From: Chloroflexota bacterium
GTDB taxonomy: Bacteria > Chloroflexota > Anaerolineae > Aggregatilineales > UBA2796
Reading direction: 5' to 3'
DNA length: 64,000 bases
NCBI GenBank assembly: GCA_021325095.1
Contig: JAJPHV010000057.1
Span: 86,295-150,294, forward strand
Part shown: positions 14,907-21,780 of the stretch, in pieces
Layout of the letters: every line of letters begins with the position of its first letter
Numbering within the stretch: the stretch's first letter is position 1
Program-made: the position numbers and the translations under genes
The notes under the pieces: generated by a model
Database searches by the model: none
Told to the model about the DNA's origin: nothing
What the model saw: only the letters and a program-made list of their open reading frames with translations

Positions 14907-17414
14907 ATGTCGCTGCGCACCCGGCGCATCTTGCAGCAAGTCGTCCTGTTCGGTGTGGTGCTGGCAATGCTGCTGACCCACAACAGCAGTGTTGGCTTCA
15001 ACGTGCACGCCATGATGACGGTAGTGGCGGCAGGCGCGGCGCTGGTGATCTGCTCCCGGCGGCTTCGAGACGCGAACTGGCTGATCAGCCCGCTCGATTA
15101 CGGCTGGCTGCCGTATATCTTGCTCACCGGTCTGAGCGTGCTGATGGCGGCGTCACCCCGGCGCAGCCTGGAAAGCTGGCTGTGGTTCCTCGGCATTCAG
15201 CTGCCCATCGCCTACGGCGCGCTGTACCTTTTCCGGCGGCGCTGGCCGGAGCGCGGCCTCTACCGGGCACTGCTTGGCGCGGGCGGTTATCTTTATCTGT
15301 TGAGCGCGGTGATGACGCTCGGTTACTTTTCCCAATGGTTGGCGGCACGCGCTCAGGGGATCACGCCGCCGGGCTTCCGGCTCTTCGGGGTGATGGATCA
15401 CCCCAACATCTTCGCCATGTTCATCGCCATGTCGACGCCGTGTATGGTGGCCTACCTGTTCACACGGCTGTCGCGTGTCGAGCGTGCGGCGGCCACGCTG
15501 TGGCTGGTGGCGGCGGCGCTGTCCATACTGGCGACGGGATCACGGACGGGGCTGGCAGCGCTGGTAGCTGGATGTGCGCTTTCGCTTGCCCTGAGCCTGG
15601 TGGCTCACCCCGCACAACCGCTGAACCGCTTCCGGCAGTGGTTCGCGGCGCACCGCCCGCAGGCCATCGGCCTGACCCTGGCGGCGGGCACGGTCTGTGT
15701 CCTGGTACTTGGGATTGCCGCGTACCTGCAATTTGGCCGCCCGCGCCAGGATAGCGGCGGCGGACGCCTGACCTTTTACCGCAGCGCCATCGCCATGTTT
15801 ACGGCGCGTCCTGTGTTTGGGTACGGGCCGGGTGGTTTCGTCCAGGACGAAATCCGCACCAACTCGGTGCCACCGTACAGCGCGATCATGCCGCACGCCC
15901 ACGACATCCTGCTCAACACGGCGGCGGAAAGCGGCCTGCTCGGCGCACTCGGGCTGCTGGCGCTCCTGGGGGCTGCCGCCTGGACAAGCCTTAAAGTCTG
16001 GCGCACCGAGCCGGCGCACCGCCCGCTTGTGGCCGGGCCGGTTGCGGGGCTGGTCGCTTTCGCGCTCTTCGGCATCCTCGACTCGCCGATCAACCAGTTC
16101 GGGCCGTTTTTTCTGGCAACGGTGCTGCTGGCCTACGTCGCCTCCTGGCTGCCCGCGCCACAGAGCAGCTCACCCCTGCGCAAGGGGCTGATCGTGGGCG
16201 CGGCCTGGGGCGTTGTACTGTTATGCGTGCTGGTGCTGATCCCGTACAGCGTGCTGTGGGACGTGGCCCGCCCGGACGCGCCCGAAGCGTCCTACACCGA
16301 CCCGAACGCGCTGGCGGCAGCCGCGCAGCGCCTGGACGCGGTGATAGCCTACGACAGCGCCGATCCGCTCGTCACGCTGCAATCTGCTTACAACTGGGCC
16401 AATGCGGTGGCGCTGGCCCGCAATGCGCCCGACGAGTGGCTGCAAAACGCCATTGTGCGCTTTGAACGCGGCGTGCAGCTTGATCCTGACCTGAGCGTCC
16501 ATTTCGTCAACCTGTCGGCCCTGTATTTGCGGGCAGGACGCTCTGCCGATGCCATCCGTGCTGCGCAGCAAGCCACCGAACGCGCGCCGTCGGACGGCGT
16601 GGCCTGGCTCAACCTGGGCCTTGCGCTGGAAAGCGCCGGGCAGGATGCGAAGGCTGCTTATCTGCACGCGCTGCAAGCCGAGCCGCGCTGGTTTGCAATG
16701 GGCTTCTGGCAGTCGTCTCCCATGCGGCAGCAGGCGTATTCGGCGTACATGAATGCACCAGAGGCCGGGCAACGCTACTACGACTTGCTGGCGATGGGCG
16801 ATGCGGCCCTGCGCGCCGGGCACAAGGAGGATGCGCTCAAGGCATACACTGGCGCCTCGAAAGTTGCGCCGGGCGATGTGGCCCAAACCTACACACGGGC
16901 GCTTATTGCACTGGCGCGGGGCGACGTGAAAGCGGCGCAGAGCGGCATGGGCAGCGTGACGACGATGGACATTCTTTACCCAGACGATCAGGCGGCGCTT
17001 GTGGATGCCTGGCTGCACCTGGGCGATTTCGCACGGGATCGCGGCGACACAGTGACGATGCTGCGCAACTATACCCTTGCCTACAGCTACCTGACCGCGC
17101 GAGGCATGGGCGGACTCGGCTCGCGGGGTAACCAGGCGTACTCAACGATGGGCTTCCAGCGCTTTGCCCGCGTCAACGATTACCTGCCAGGTGTGGTCAT
17201 GATCGACATCAGCCCGGAGCAGGCAGCGCGCTTCAAGGTGCTGGCGCAGGAAGTGGCAAAGAGCGGTAATCCTGACGCCGCAAAAGGTGTTTACCGCAAG
17301 ATTCTCGAATCCAACCCCAACGACGAGGACGCGAAGACGGCCTTGCAGCAGGTTAACCTCGCCCCCCCATCCCCCGCTCCGCTGGCGGGGAGGGGGAGCA
17401 ATATCCGTGCGTAA
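14907..17414 (+). CDS. O-antigen ligase-like membrane protein with TPR domain
   Basis: An 835-residue protein. The first ~460 residues contain about 12 membrane spans with the Wzy/WaaL-type signature MPHAHDILLNTAAESGLLGALG. The C-terminal half is a TPR-like solenoid (SVHFVNLSALYLRAGRSADAIRAA and similar units). Such proteins join or polymerise surface glycans on lipid carriers. The last 17 residues (from about APPSPAPLAGRGSNIRA) are encoded by an intergenic-type palindromic repeat that has been read into the gene. The ATG at 14907 has a weak ribosome site (AAGG). Confidence 0.75.
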   Translation: MSLRTRRILQQVVLFGVVLAMLLTHNSSVGFNVHAMMTVVAAGAALVICSRRLRDANWLISPLDYGWLPYILLTGLSVLMAASPRRSLESWLWFLGIQLPIAYGALYLFRRRWPERGLYRALLGAGGYLYLLSAVMTLGYFSQWLAARAQGITPPGFRLFGVMDHPNIFAMFIAMSTPCMVAYLFTRLSRVERAAATLWLVAAALSILATGSRTGLAALVAGCALSLALSLVAHPAQPLNRFRQWFAAHRPQAIGLTLAAGTVCVLVLGIAAYLQFGRPRQDSGGGRLTFYRSAIAMFTARPVFGYGPGGFVQDEIRTNSVPPYSAIMPHAHDILLNTAAESGLLGALGLLALLGAAAWTSLKVWRTEPAHRPLVAGPVAGLVAFALFGILDSPINQFGPFFLATVLLAYVASWLPAPQSSSPLRKGLIVGAAWGVVLLCVLVLIPYSVLWDVARPDAPEASYTDPNALAAAAQRLDAVIAYDSADPLVTLQSAYNWANAVALARNAPDEWLQNAIVRFERGVQLDPDLSVHFVNLSALYLRAGRSADAIRAAQQATERAPSDGVAWLNLGLALESAGQDAKAAYLHALQAEPRWFAMGFWQSSPMRQQAYSAYMNAPEAGQRYYDLLAMGDAALRAGHKEDALKAYTGASKVAPGDVAQTYTRALIALARGDVKAAQSGMGSVTTMDILYPDDQAALVDAWLHLGDFARDRGDTVTMLRNYTLAYSYLTARGMGGLGSRGNQAYSTMGFQRFARVNDYLPGVVMIDISPEQAARFKVLAQEVAKSGNPDAAKGVYRKILESNPNDEDAKTALQQVNLAPPSPAPLAGRGSNIRA
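17360..17400. repeat. Palindromic repeat forming the 3' end of the ligase gene
   Basis: CCTCGCCCCCCC then a CCCCGCTCCGCTGGCGGGGAG hairpin is a half copy of the window's intergenic repeat family. It is translated as the C-terminal tail of the upstream protein, whose TAA lies at its right edge. Confidence 0.55.
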
Positions 17415-17446
17415 AGTCCGATTCAGCTATCAGGAGGGATCACCAC

Positions 17447-19063
17447 GTGGAAGCGGACTACGTTCTCGACTACGATTTACTCTCGATGGCACGGGAGCAT
17501 CAACTGTACCTGATGGCGCGCATCAAGGCGGGCGCGAATCCCAACGCACAAAAACGCCGCCCGCTCAACCTGAGCGTCGTGCTGGATCGCAGCGGTTCGA
17601 TGGCGGGCGACAAGTTGAGTTACGTCAAGAAGGCGACGCAATTCCTGATGCAACACCTCGGCGCGCAGGATCGCTTCAGCCTGGTCACTTACGATCAGAA
17701 GGTGGCGGTGCATATCGCGCCCACCTCCGTCATCCACAAGGACAACCTCAGCAGCAGCATCGAGACGATCACGTCCGGTGGCACGACCAACCTGAGCGGT
17801 GGCTGGTTGCAGGGCTGCCAACTGGTCGCGGAGGGCCTGGCAGAAGGGCAGAGCAACCGCGTCATGCTGCTGACGGATGGGCTGGCAAACGAGGGCGTGA
17901 CCGACTCGAACCGGCTGGTGGCAATGGCCCGGCAAAAGCGTGAGGAGGGCGTCACCACCACAACGATGGGCGTGGGCATGGACTTCAACGAAGACCTGCT
18001 GACGCGCATGGCGAACGAGGGCGGCGGCGCCTTCTATTTCATCGACAATCCCGATCAGGCTCCCAAGATTTTCGCCGAGGAACTGAACGATCTGCTGAGT
18101 GTTGTCGGCCAGAATCTGGTGATCACGCTCACGCTGTCGTCAAAGGTCAGTTCGGTCAAGTACCTGAATACCTACCCGATGGAAAAAGGCGCAGGCAACA
18201 TGACCTTCCGCCTGGGCGATCTGTTTGCAGATGAGATCAAGACGCTGCTGCTGGAACTGACCATTCCCGCTTTGCAAATGCTGGGCGAAGTCGAGGTCGC
18301 CTGGCTGCGCTTCGATTACGACGAACTGGCCGAGGAGCGCGTCACGCACCGGACGCTGGAACTGCCGATCAAGGTCAACACGGTGCGCGATGAGGATTAC
18401 CACGAGGGCGCGCCCAACGCCGAGGTCGCCAAGACAGCCCTGCTCCTGCGGGCAGCACAGGCCCGTGAGGAAGCCATCAAGTATGCGGACAAGGGCGAGT
18501 TTGACAAAGCCAAGCAGACCCTTTCCGACATCGCGGAAATCATTCAGCGCAGCGGTCTGGACGACACGGCGCTGCAAATTGAACAGAACATGCTGCGTGA
18601 GGAAGCGCTGGATATGGAACTGGGGCCACAGCGCTACGATTCGCACATGCGCAAAGCCAGTTCCACCATCTCGCATTACGGTTCGACCCGCAAGATGAGT
18701 TCCGCCGATTCGATCCTGCTGCGCGAACGGCTCAAAGCCTCCCGCAAAGCCATCGAACGCAACGGGGCAACGCCGGCCCTGGTGACCTGGAACCAGCAAA
18801 GTCTGACTCTCAACGCCGACCTGGTGCGGATCGGGCGAGCCGTCGATAACGACATCGTGATCGATGAGGAACCGGTGTCGCGCTACCACTGCCAGATCGT
18901 GCGCGATGGCGACAGCCTCTACCTGGAAGACCTGGGTTCGACCAACGGCACGTTCGCCAACGGCGGCAAGGTCCAGGGGCGCTTCCGCCTGAGCGCGGGC
19001 GACATCGTGACCGTCGGGGCGTGCTTGTTCAACTTTCTATCCGACGCCGCACCACATAGCTGA
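17447..19063 (+). CDS. von Willebrand factor A domain protein with C-terminal FHA domain
   Basis: A 538-residue cytoplasmic protein. The vWA domain (~40-210) carries a complete MIDAS: DRSGSMAG, a downstream Thr (GGTTNLSG) and LLTDGLANEG. A beta-rich middle region is followed by an FHA domain (~460-530) with VRIGRAVDNDIVID and SRYHCQI, which binds phosphothreonine peptides. Start is GTG at 17447 with AGGAGG at 17432. vWA-FHA proteins typically act as adaptors in Ser/Thr-kinase signalling; no kinase gene is in the window. Confidence 0.88.
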   Translation: MEADYVLDYDLLSMAREHQLYLMARIKAGANPNAQKRRPLNLSVVLDRSGSMAGDKLSYVKKATQFLMQHLGAQDRFSLVTYDQKVAVHIAPTSVIHKDNLSSSIETITSGGTTNLSGGWLQGCQLVAEGLAEGQSNRVMLLTDGLANEGVTDSNRLVAMARQKREEGVTTTTMGVGMDFNEDLLTRMANEGGGAFYFIDNPDQAPKIFAEELNDLLSVVGQNLVITLTLSSKVSSVKYLNTYPMEKGAGNMTFRLGDLFADEIKTLLLELTIPALQMLGEVEVAWLRFDYDELAEERVTHRTLELPIKVNTVRDEDYHEGAPNAEVAKTALLLRAAQAREEAIKYADKGEFDKAKQTLSDIAEIIQRSGLDDTALQIEQNMLREEALDMELGPQRYDSHMRKASSTISHYGSTRKMSSADSILLRERLKASRKAIERNGATPALVTWNQQSLTLNADLVRIGRAVDNDIVIDEEPVSRYHCQIVRDGDSLYLEDLGSTNGTFANGGKVQGRFRLSAGDIVTVGACLFNFLSDAAPHS

Positions 19064-19101
19064 ACGGGAAAAGCGAACTTTGATTTGTGCAAAACGCCCA
19101 A

Positions 19102-19130
19102 TTGACGCTCGATCATAACAGGTATATTCT
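19102..19130 (+). promoter_or_regulatory. Promoter of the arginine operon leader
   Basis: TTGACG (19102-19107) and TATTCT (19125-19130) are separated by 17 bp; an alternative -10, TATATT, overlaps at 19123-19128. Transcription would start near A19137, about six bases before the leader ATG at 19143. The leader frame would therefore be translated with almost no 5' untranslated region. Confidence 0.55.
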
Positions 19131-19142
19131 GTTGCGAATAAA

Positions 19143-19268
19143 ATGGCCGAATCCGAGCCATCATCCAGGAAAAGCAAGTTGAAATCGTTCGCCGTACAGT
19201 TCCCGCCGCGTAGCCGCCGTCCCCGTACCACCAGCCATAGGTCTGGGCGGTTGCTTTGGGCTGATTAG
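19143..19268 (+). CDS. Candidate arginine attenuator leader peptide
   Basis: A 41-codon frame from ATG 19143 to TAG 19266-19268. It contains seven Arg codons, at positions 9, 23, 25, 26, 28, 33 and 36, so six fall between codons 23 and 36 (PPRSRRPRTTSHRSGR). No Shine-Dalgarno is visible, fitting a nearly leaderless transcript. The codon run lies just upstream of the first arm of an antiterminator helix, and the stop codon lies 39 bases before the terminator. Arg-rich frames are common by chance in GC-rich DNA, so the strength of the call is the combined geometry, not the peptide alone. Confidence 0.6.
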   Translation: MAESEPSSRKSKLKSFAVQFPPRSRRPRTTSHRSGRLLWAD

Positions 19269-19309
19269 GAAGCGGGAACGCGGAAGAACGCAGCACAGGG
19301 AAAGCAACC
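19214..19309 (+). promoter_or_regulatory. Alternative RNA helices of the argC leader
   Basis: A candidate antiterminator pairs GGTTGCTTT (19249-19257, inside leader codons 36-39) with AAAGCAACC (19301-19309), 9 perfect base pairs. Its 3' arm takes the last three bases (19307-19309) from the base of the terminator. A competing 5-bp helix CCGCC (19214-19218)/GGCGG (19246-19250) would sequester the antiterminator's 5' side. A ribosome stalled at Arg codons 23-28 would break the 5-bp helix and leave 19249-19257 free. A ribosome at the stop codon would cover part of that arm. Confidence 0.6.
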
Positions 19310-19342
19310 CTCCGGGCCGATGGTCTGGGGGGTTTTTATTTT
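19307..19342 (+). terminator. Intrinsic terminator in the argC leader (attenuator)
   Basis: ACCCTCCGGGCC (19307-19318) pairs with GGTCTGGGGGGT (19322-19333) through a three-base loop, 12 consecutive pairs counting G-T. TTTTTATTTT follows (19333-19342). It ends 4 bases before the argC ribosome site AGGAGG (19346-19351). A terminator placed between a promoter and its first gene is the mark of attenuation. Confidence 0.8.
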
Positions 19343-19356
19343 CTCAGGAGGCAGGC

Positions 19357-20451
19357 TTGACAGCCGAGATGACTACCAGTACCGAGACACGCCGGGCAGC
19401 AGCGCTCGCTGCTTCACCAGCCCAACCTGACCTTGAAGCCACGCGGCCCTCACGCTCGGCTTCGCAAAAATATGCGGTGGGCGTCTATGGCGCAACAGGC
19501 TACACCGGGCAGGTCTTGATGAGCCTGCTGTCGCGCCACCCGAATGCGCAGGTCATTTTCGCCACATCGGAGAGTTCTAGGGAAACCGCCGAAGGGCTGG
19601 AACTTGTGCCCGCCGCGGAAGCGCCGCTCGACTCGGCGGACGTGGTGTTCCTGTGCCTGCCGCATGGCACGTCCGGCGCACTGGCGGCGAAGGCGGTGGC
19701 GGCGGGCGTCCGGGCCATTGATCTCTCCGCCGATCTGCGGCTGGACAGCCCCGAAGTTTACCAGCAGTGGTACAAGCACGAACACCCGGCCCCGCATCTG
19801 CTCCCCGCCCCGTTTGGTCTGCCCGAAATCAACCGCCACAATTTGATCAATGCCAAGTGGGTTGCCAACCCTGGCTGCCACGTCACGGCCACACTGCTGG
19901 CGCTCTATCCGCTGGCGAGGGCGGGCGCGCTGACCACCGCCCCGGTCATTGCCGACACCAAAACAGGCGTATCGGGCGCGGGCAAATCGCTCAAGCTGGA
20001 TTCGATGTTTGTGGAGGTCTACGGCGACGTGAAGCCCTACAACATTGGCCGCACGCATCGGCACGTGCCGGAGATCGAGCAGGAACTGCGCAAGTTGCAA
20101 CCGGACGTTGGCCCGCTGATCTTTGCGCCGCACCTCGTCCCCGTTGATGTGGGCCTGCTGGCGACGGTCTACGCACGGCTCAAGCCGGGGTGGACGCTGG
20201 CGCGCGTTCGGGAAGCCTTCGAGACGGCCTACGCGGGCGAACCGCTGGTCGAGGTGCTGCCCGCTGGAAGGGTGGCCCGCTTCAACGACGTGGCCCGCAA
20301 AAACAACGCCGTGATCGGCATCAGCGAGGGCGCGGGCGACACGGTGATCATCACCTCCGCCATTGATAATCTGCGCAAGGGCGCGGCCAGCCAGGCTGTC
20401 CAGAACTTCAACCTGATGATGGGGCTGCCGGAGACGGCGGGGCTGCTGTAG
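19357..20451 (+). CDS. argC: N-acetyl-gamma-glutamyl-phosphate reductase
   Basis: ArgC reduces N-acetylglutamyl phosphate with NADPH to the semialdehyde, third step of arginine synthesis. The nucleotide motif VGVYGATGYTGQVLM begins at about residue 40. The catalytic Cys is in VANPGCHVTATLLAL (Cys174 from the TTG). The SGAGKS and GRTHRHVPEIEQEL motifs are normal. The start is TTG 19357, five bases after AGGAGG; an ATG at 19369 is too far from it. Either way the protein carries an unusual ~38-residue N-terminal extension rich in Ala, Thr and Ser. It is the first gene after the attenuator. Confidence 0.93.
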   Translation: MTAEMTTSTETRRAAALAASPAQPDLEATRPSRSASQKYAVGVYGATGYTGQVLMSLLSRHPNAQVIFATSESSRETAEGLELVPAAEAPLDSADVVFLCLPHGTSGALAAKAVAAGVRAIDLSADLRLDSPEVYQQWYKHEHPAPHLLPAPFGLPEINRHNLINAKWVANPGCHVTATLLALYPLARAGALTTAPVIADTKTGVSGAGKSLKLDSMFVEVYGDVKPYNIGRTHRHVPEIEQELRKLQPDVGPLIFAPHLVPVDVGLLATVYARLKPGWTLARVREAFETAYAGEPLVEVLPAGRVARFNDVARKNNAVIGISEGAGDTVIITSAIDNLRKGAASQAVQNFNLMMGLPETAGLL

Positions 20452-20461
20452 ACAGAACCAG

Positions 20462-20727
20462 ATGAACACTTCCGCCCTGATGACGGTTCGCCAGTTTGAA
20501 GAACTCACGATCAATGCCTGGCCGTCGCTGCAAACCTGCTGCTATGATGGCTGGATACTGCGTTTCGCCAGAGGCTACACCCGCCGCGCCAATTCCGTAT
20601 ATCCTTTGTATGACTCGACGATAATGAAGCGGCGATCAGGCTCTATCGCAGTTTGGATTTTCGTGAAGCATACGACTACTGGTATCGAGTCCGGCAAACC
20701 AGCATTGACATGCGGCATGCATTCTGA
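20462..20727 (+). pseudogene. GNAT-family acetyltransferase remnant (internal deletion and frameshift)
   Basis: From ATG 20462 the frame reads MTVRQFEELTINAWPSLQT after eight leading residues, then CCYDGWILRFARGYTRRANS, the N-terminus of a GNAT family. After about 54 codons it breaks. In another frame 20623-20727 reads NEAAIRLYRSLDFREAYDYW then YRVRQT, the conserved C-terminal GNAT helix and strand. The central acetyl-CoA-binding region (of a protein normally near 250 residues) is missing. The gene therefore has lost most of its middle and cannot be functional. It lies between argC and argB. Confidence 0.75.
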
Positions 20728-20739
20728 ATCCGGGGTGTT

Positions 20740-21483
20740 ATGATCAACGTACTCAAAATCGGCGGCAACCAGTTAGACGATCCGGCCTTCATCGCAGGCA
20801 TGGCGCAGGTCGTGCGGCGCATGGCCGAACCGCCCGTGATCGTGCATGGCGGCGGCAAGGCCATCAAGGCGCTGCAACAGAAACTGGGCATTCAGACGCG
20901 CACCATTGGTGGGCTGCGCGTGACCGACGCGGAAACGCTGGAACTGGTCGTCATGGTGTTGTGCGGCCTCTCGAACAGTGCGCTGGTGGCGGCGCTGGTC
21001 AATGCAGGCGTGGAGGCGCAGGGCTTCAACGGCGCGGATCGCGGCCTTCTGCGCGCCCGGCAGATGACCCACCCCGACGGCGACCTGGGCCGTGTCGGTC
21101 AGATCGTGGCCGTGCGCGGTGATGTGATCCGTGAGGTGCTGACGGCGAAGATTGTGCCGGTCATTGCGCCGGTCTCGCTGGGTGAGGATGGCGGCTTCTA
21201 CAACGTGAATGCTGATCAGGCGGCGGGTGCAATCGCGGCGGGCATCGGCGCCGAACAGGTCGTGTTCCTGACGGACGTACCGGGCGTGCTGCACGACGGC
21301 CAGGGCCTGGATCGGGTGACGCAGGCTGATGCGCGCCAGTTGATCGCGGCAGGTGTGGCAAAAGATGGCATGGCTGTTAAGCTCGAAGCGGCATTGAACG
21401 CGCTGTCGGGCGGCGTGCAGCGGGCCGTGATCACGAATTTGGACGGGTTGGAACGGGGCATCGGAACGGTGGTTTCGATGTGA
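20740..21483 (+). CDS. argB: Acetylglutamate kinase
   Basis: A 247-residue amino-acid kinase that phosphorylates N-acetylglutamate, second step of arginine synthesis. Motifs are VLKIGGNQL at the N-terminus (ATP site), PPVIVHGGGKAI (substrate loop) and YNVNADQAAGAIA. The protein is short and lacks the N-terminal helix that builds hexameric, arginine-inhibited kinases. It may therefore not be feedback-inhibited (inference), which would make control at transcription more important. Confidence 0.93.
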   Translation: MINVLKIGGNQLDDPAFIAGMAQVVRRMAEPPVIVHGGGKAIKALQQKLGIQTRTIGGLRVTDAETLELVVMVLCGLSNSALVAALVNAGVEAQGFNGADRGLLRARQMTHPDGDLGRVGQIVAVRGDVIREVLTAKIVPVIAPVSLGEDGGFYNVNADQAAGAIAAGIGAEQVVFLTDVPGVLHDGQGLDRVTQADARQLIAAGVAKDGMAVKLEAALNALSGGVQRAVITNLDGLERGIGTVVSM

Positions 21484-21487
21484 TTGA

Positions 21488-21762
21488 CCTCATCTCCTGA
21501 CTCCCTCTCCAACTGGAGAAGGGGAACCGGACGGCACTGAGGTTGAGTATTAGCCCCAATACCTTTTAGATAAGGATGTGAGGGGCTGTAGTTTACCTCA
21601 CCCCCAACCCCTCTCCACCTTGTGGAGAGGGGAGTCTGGACGGGTCGATTACCCCTCGCTGCGCAGCGGAGCGGGGGTCAGGGGGTGAGGTCAATCTCCT
21701 TAACTTAAGGGTATTGGTATTAGCTCCCCTCTCCACCTTGTGGAGAGGGGTTGGGGGTGAGG
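21488..21762. repeat. Palindromic repeat interrupted by a nested element
   Basis: The outer copy begins CCTCATCTCC (21488) and ends GGGGGTGAGG (21753-21762), with one hairpin in each half. It is split at 21548-21724 by the TIR element described next. Removing the element and one TATTAGC copy restores a standard two-hairpin core of about 105 bp, like those at 3258 and 27479. The whole 297-base gap between argB and argD is filled by these repeats. Confidence 0.7.
21555..21717 (+). mobile_element. MITE-like TIR element, copy 1
   Basis: A 163-bp element with ends CCCAATACCTTTTAGATAAGG and CCTTAACTTAAGGGTATTGG, imperfect terminal inverted repeats sharing CCAATACC. It is flanked by a perfect 7-bp duplication TATTAGC (21548-21554 and 21718-21724). 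The interior is a two-hairpin CCTCACCCCC...GGGGGTGAGG core. It has no coding capacity, so mobilisation must depend on a transposase elsewhere. The same element occurs in reverse at 42815-42975. Confidence 0.75.
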
Positions 21763-21780
21763 CTATCAACAGGAGGCATG

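Noticed and set aside
19064..19110. ArgR operator near the arg promoter
   Set aside because: No palindromic ARG-box-like 18-mer was found near the promoter.
19064..19356. T-box riboswitch in the argC leader
   Set aside because: The conserved T-box (GGTGGNACCGCG) is not found on the plus strand; the nearest stretch, GCGGGAACGCGG, lacks the TGG needed to pair with the tRNA end. The Arg-rich frame explains the layout better.
21488..21762. CRISPR array between argB and argD
   Set aside because: The repeats are inverted hairpins of different lengths, not equal direct repeats with unique spacers.
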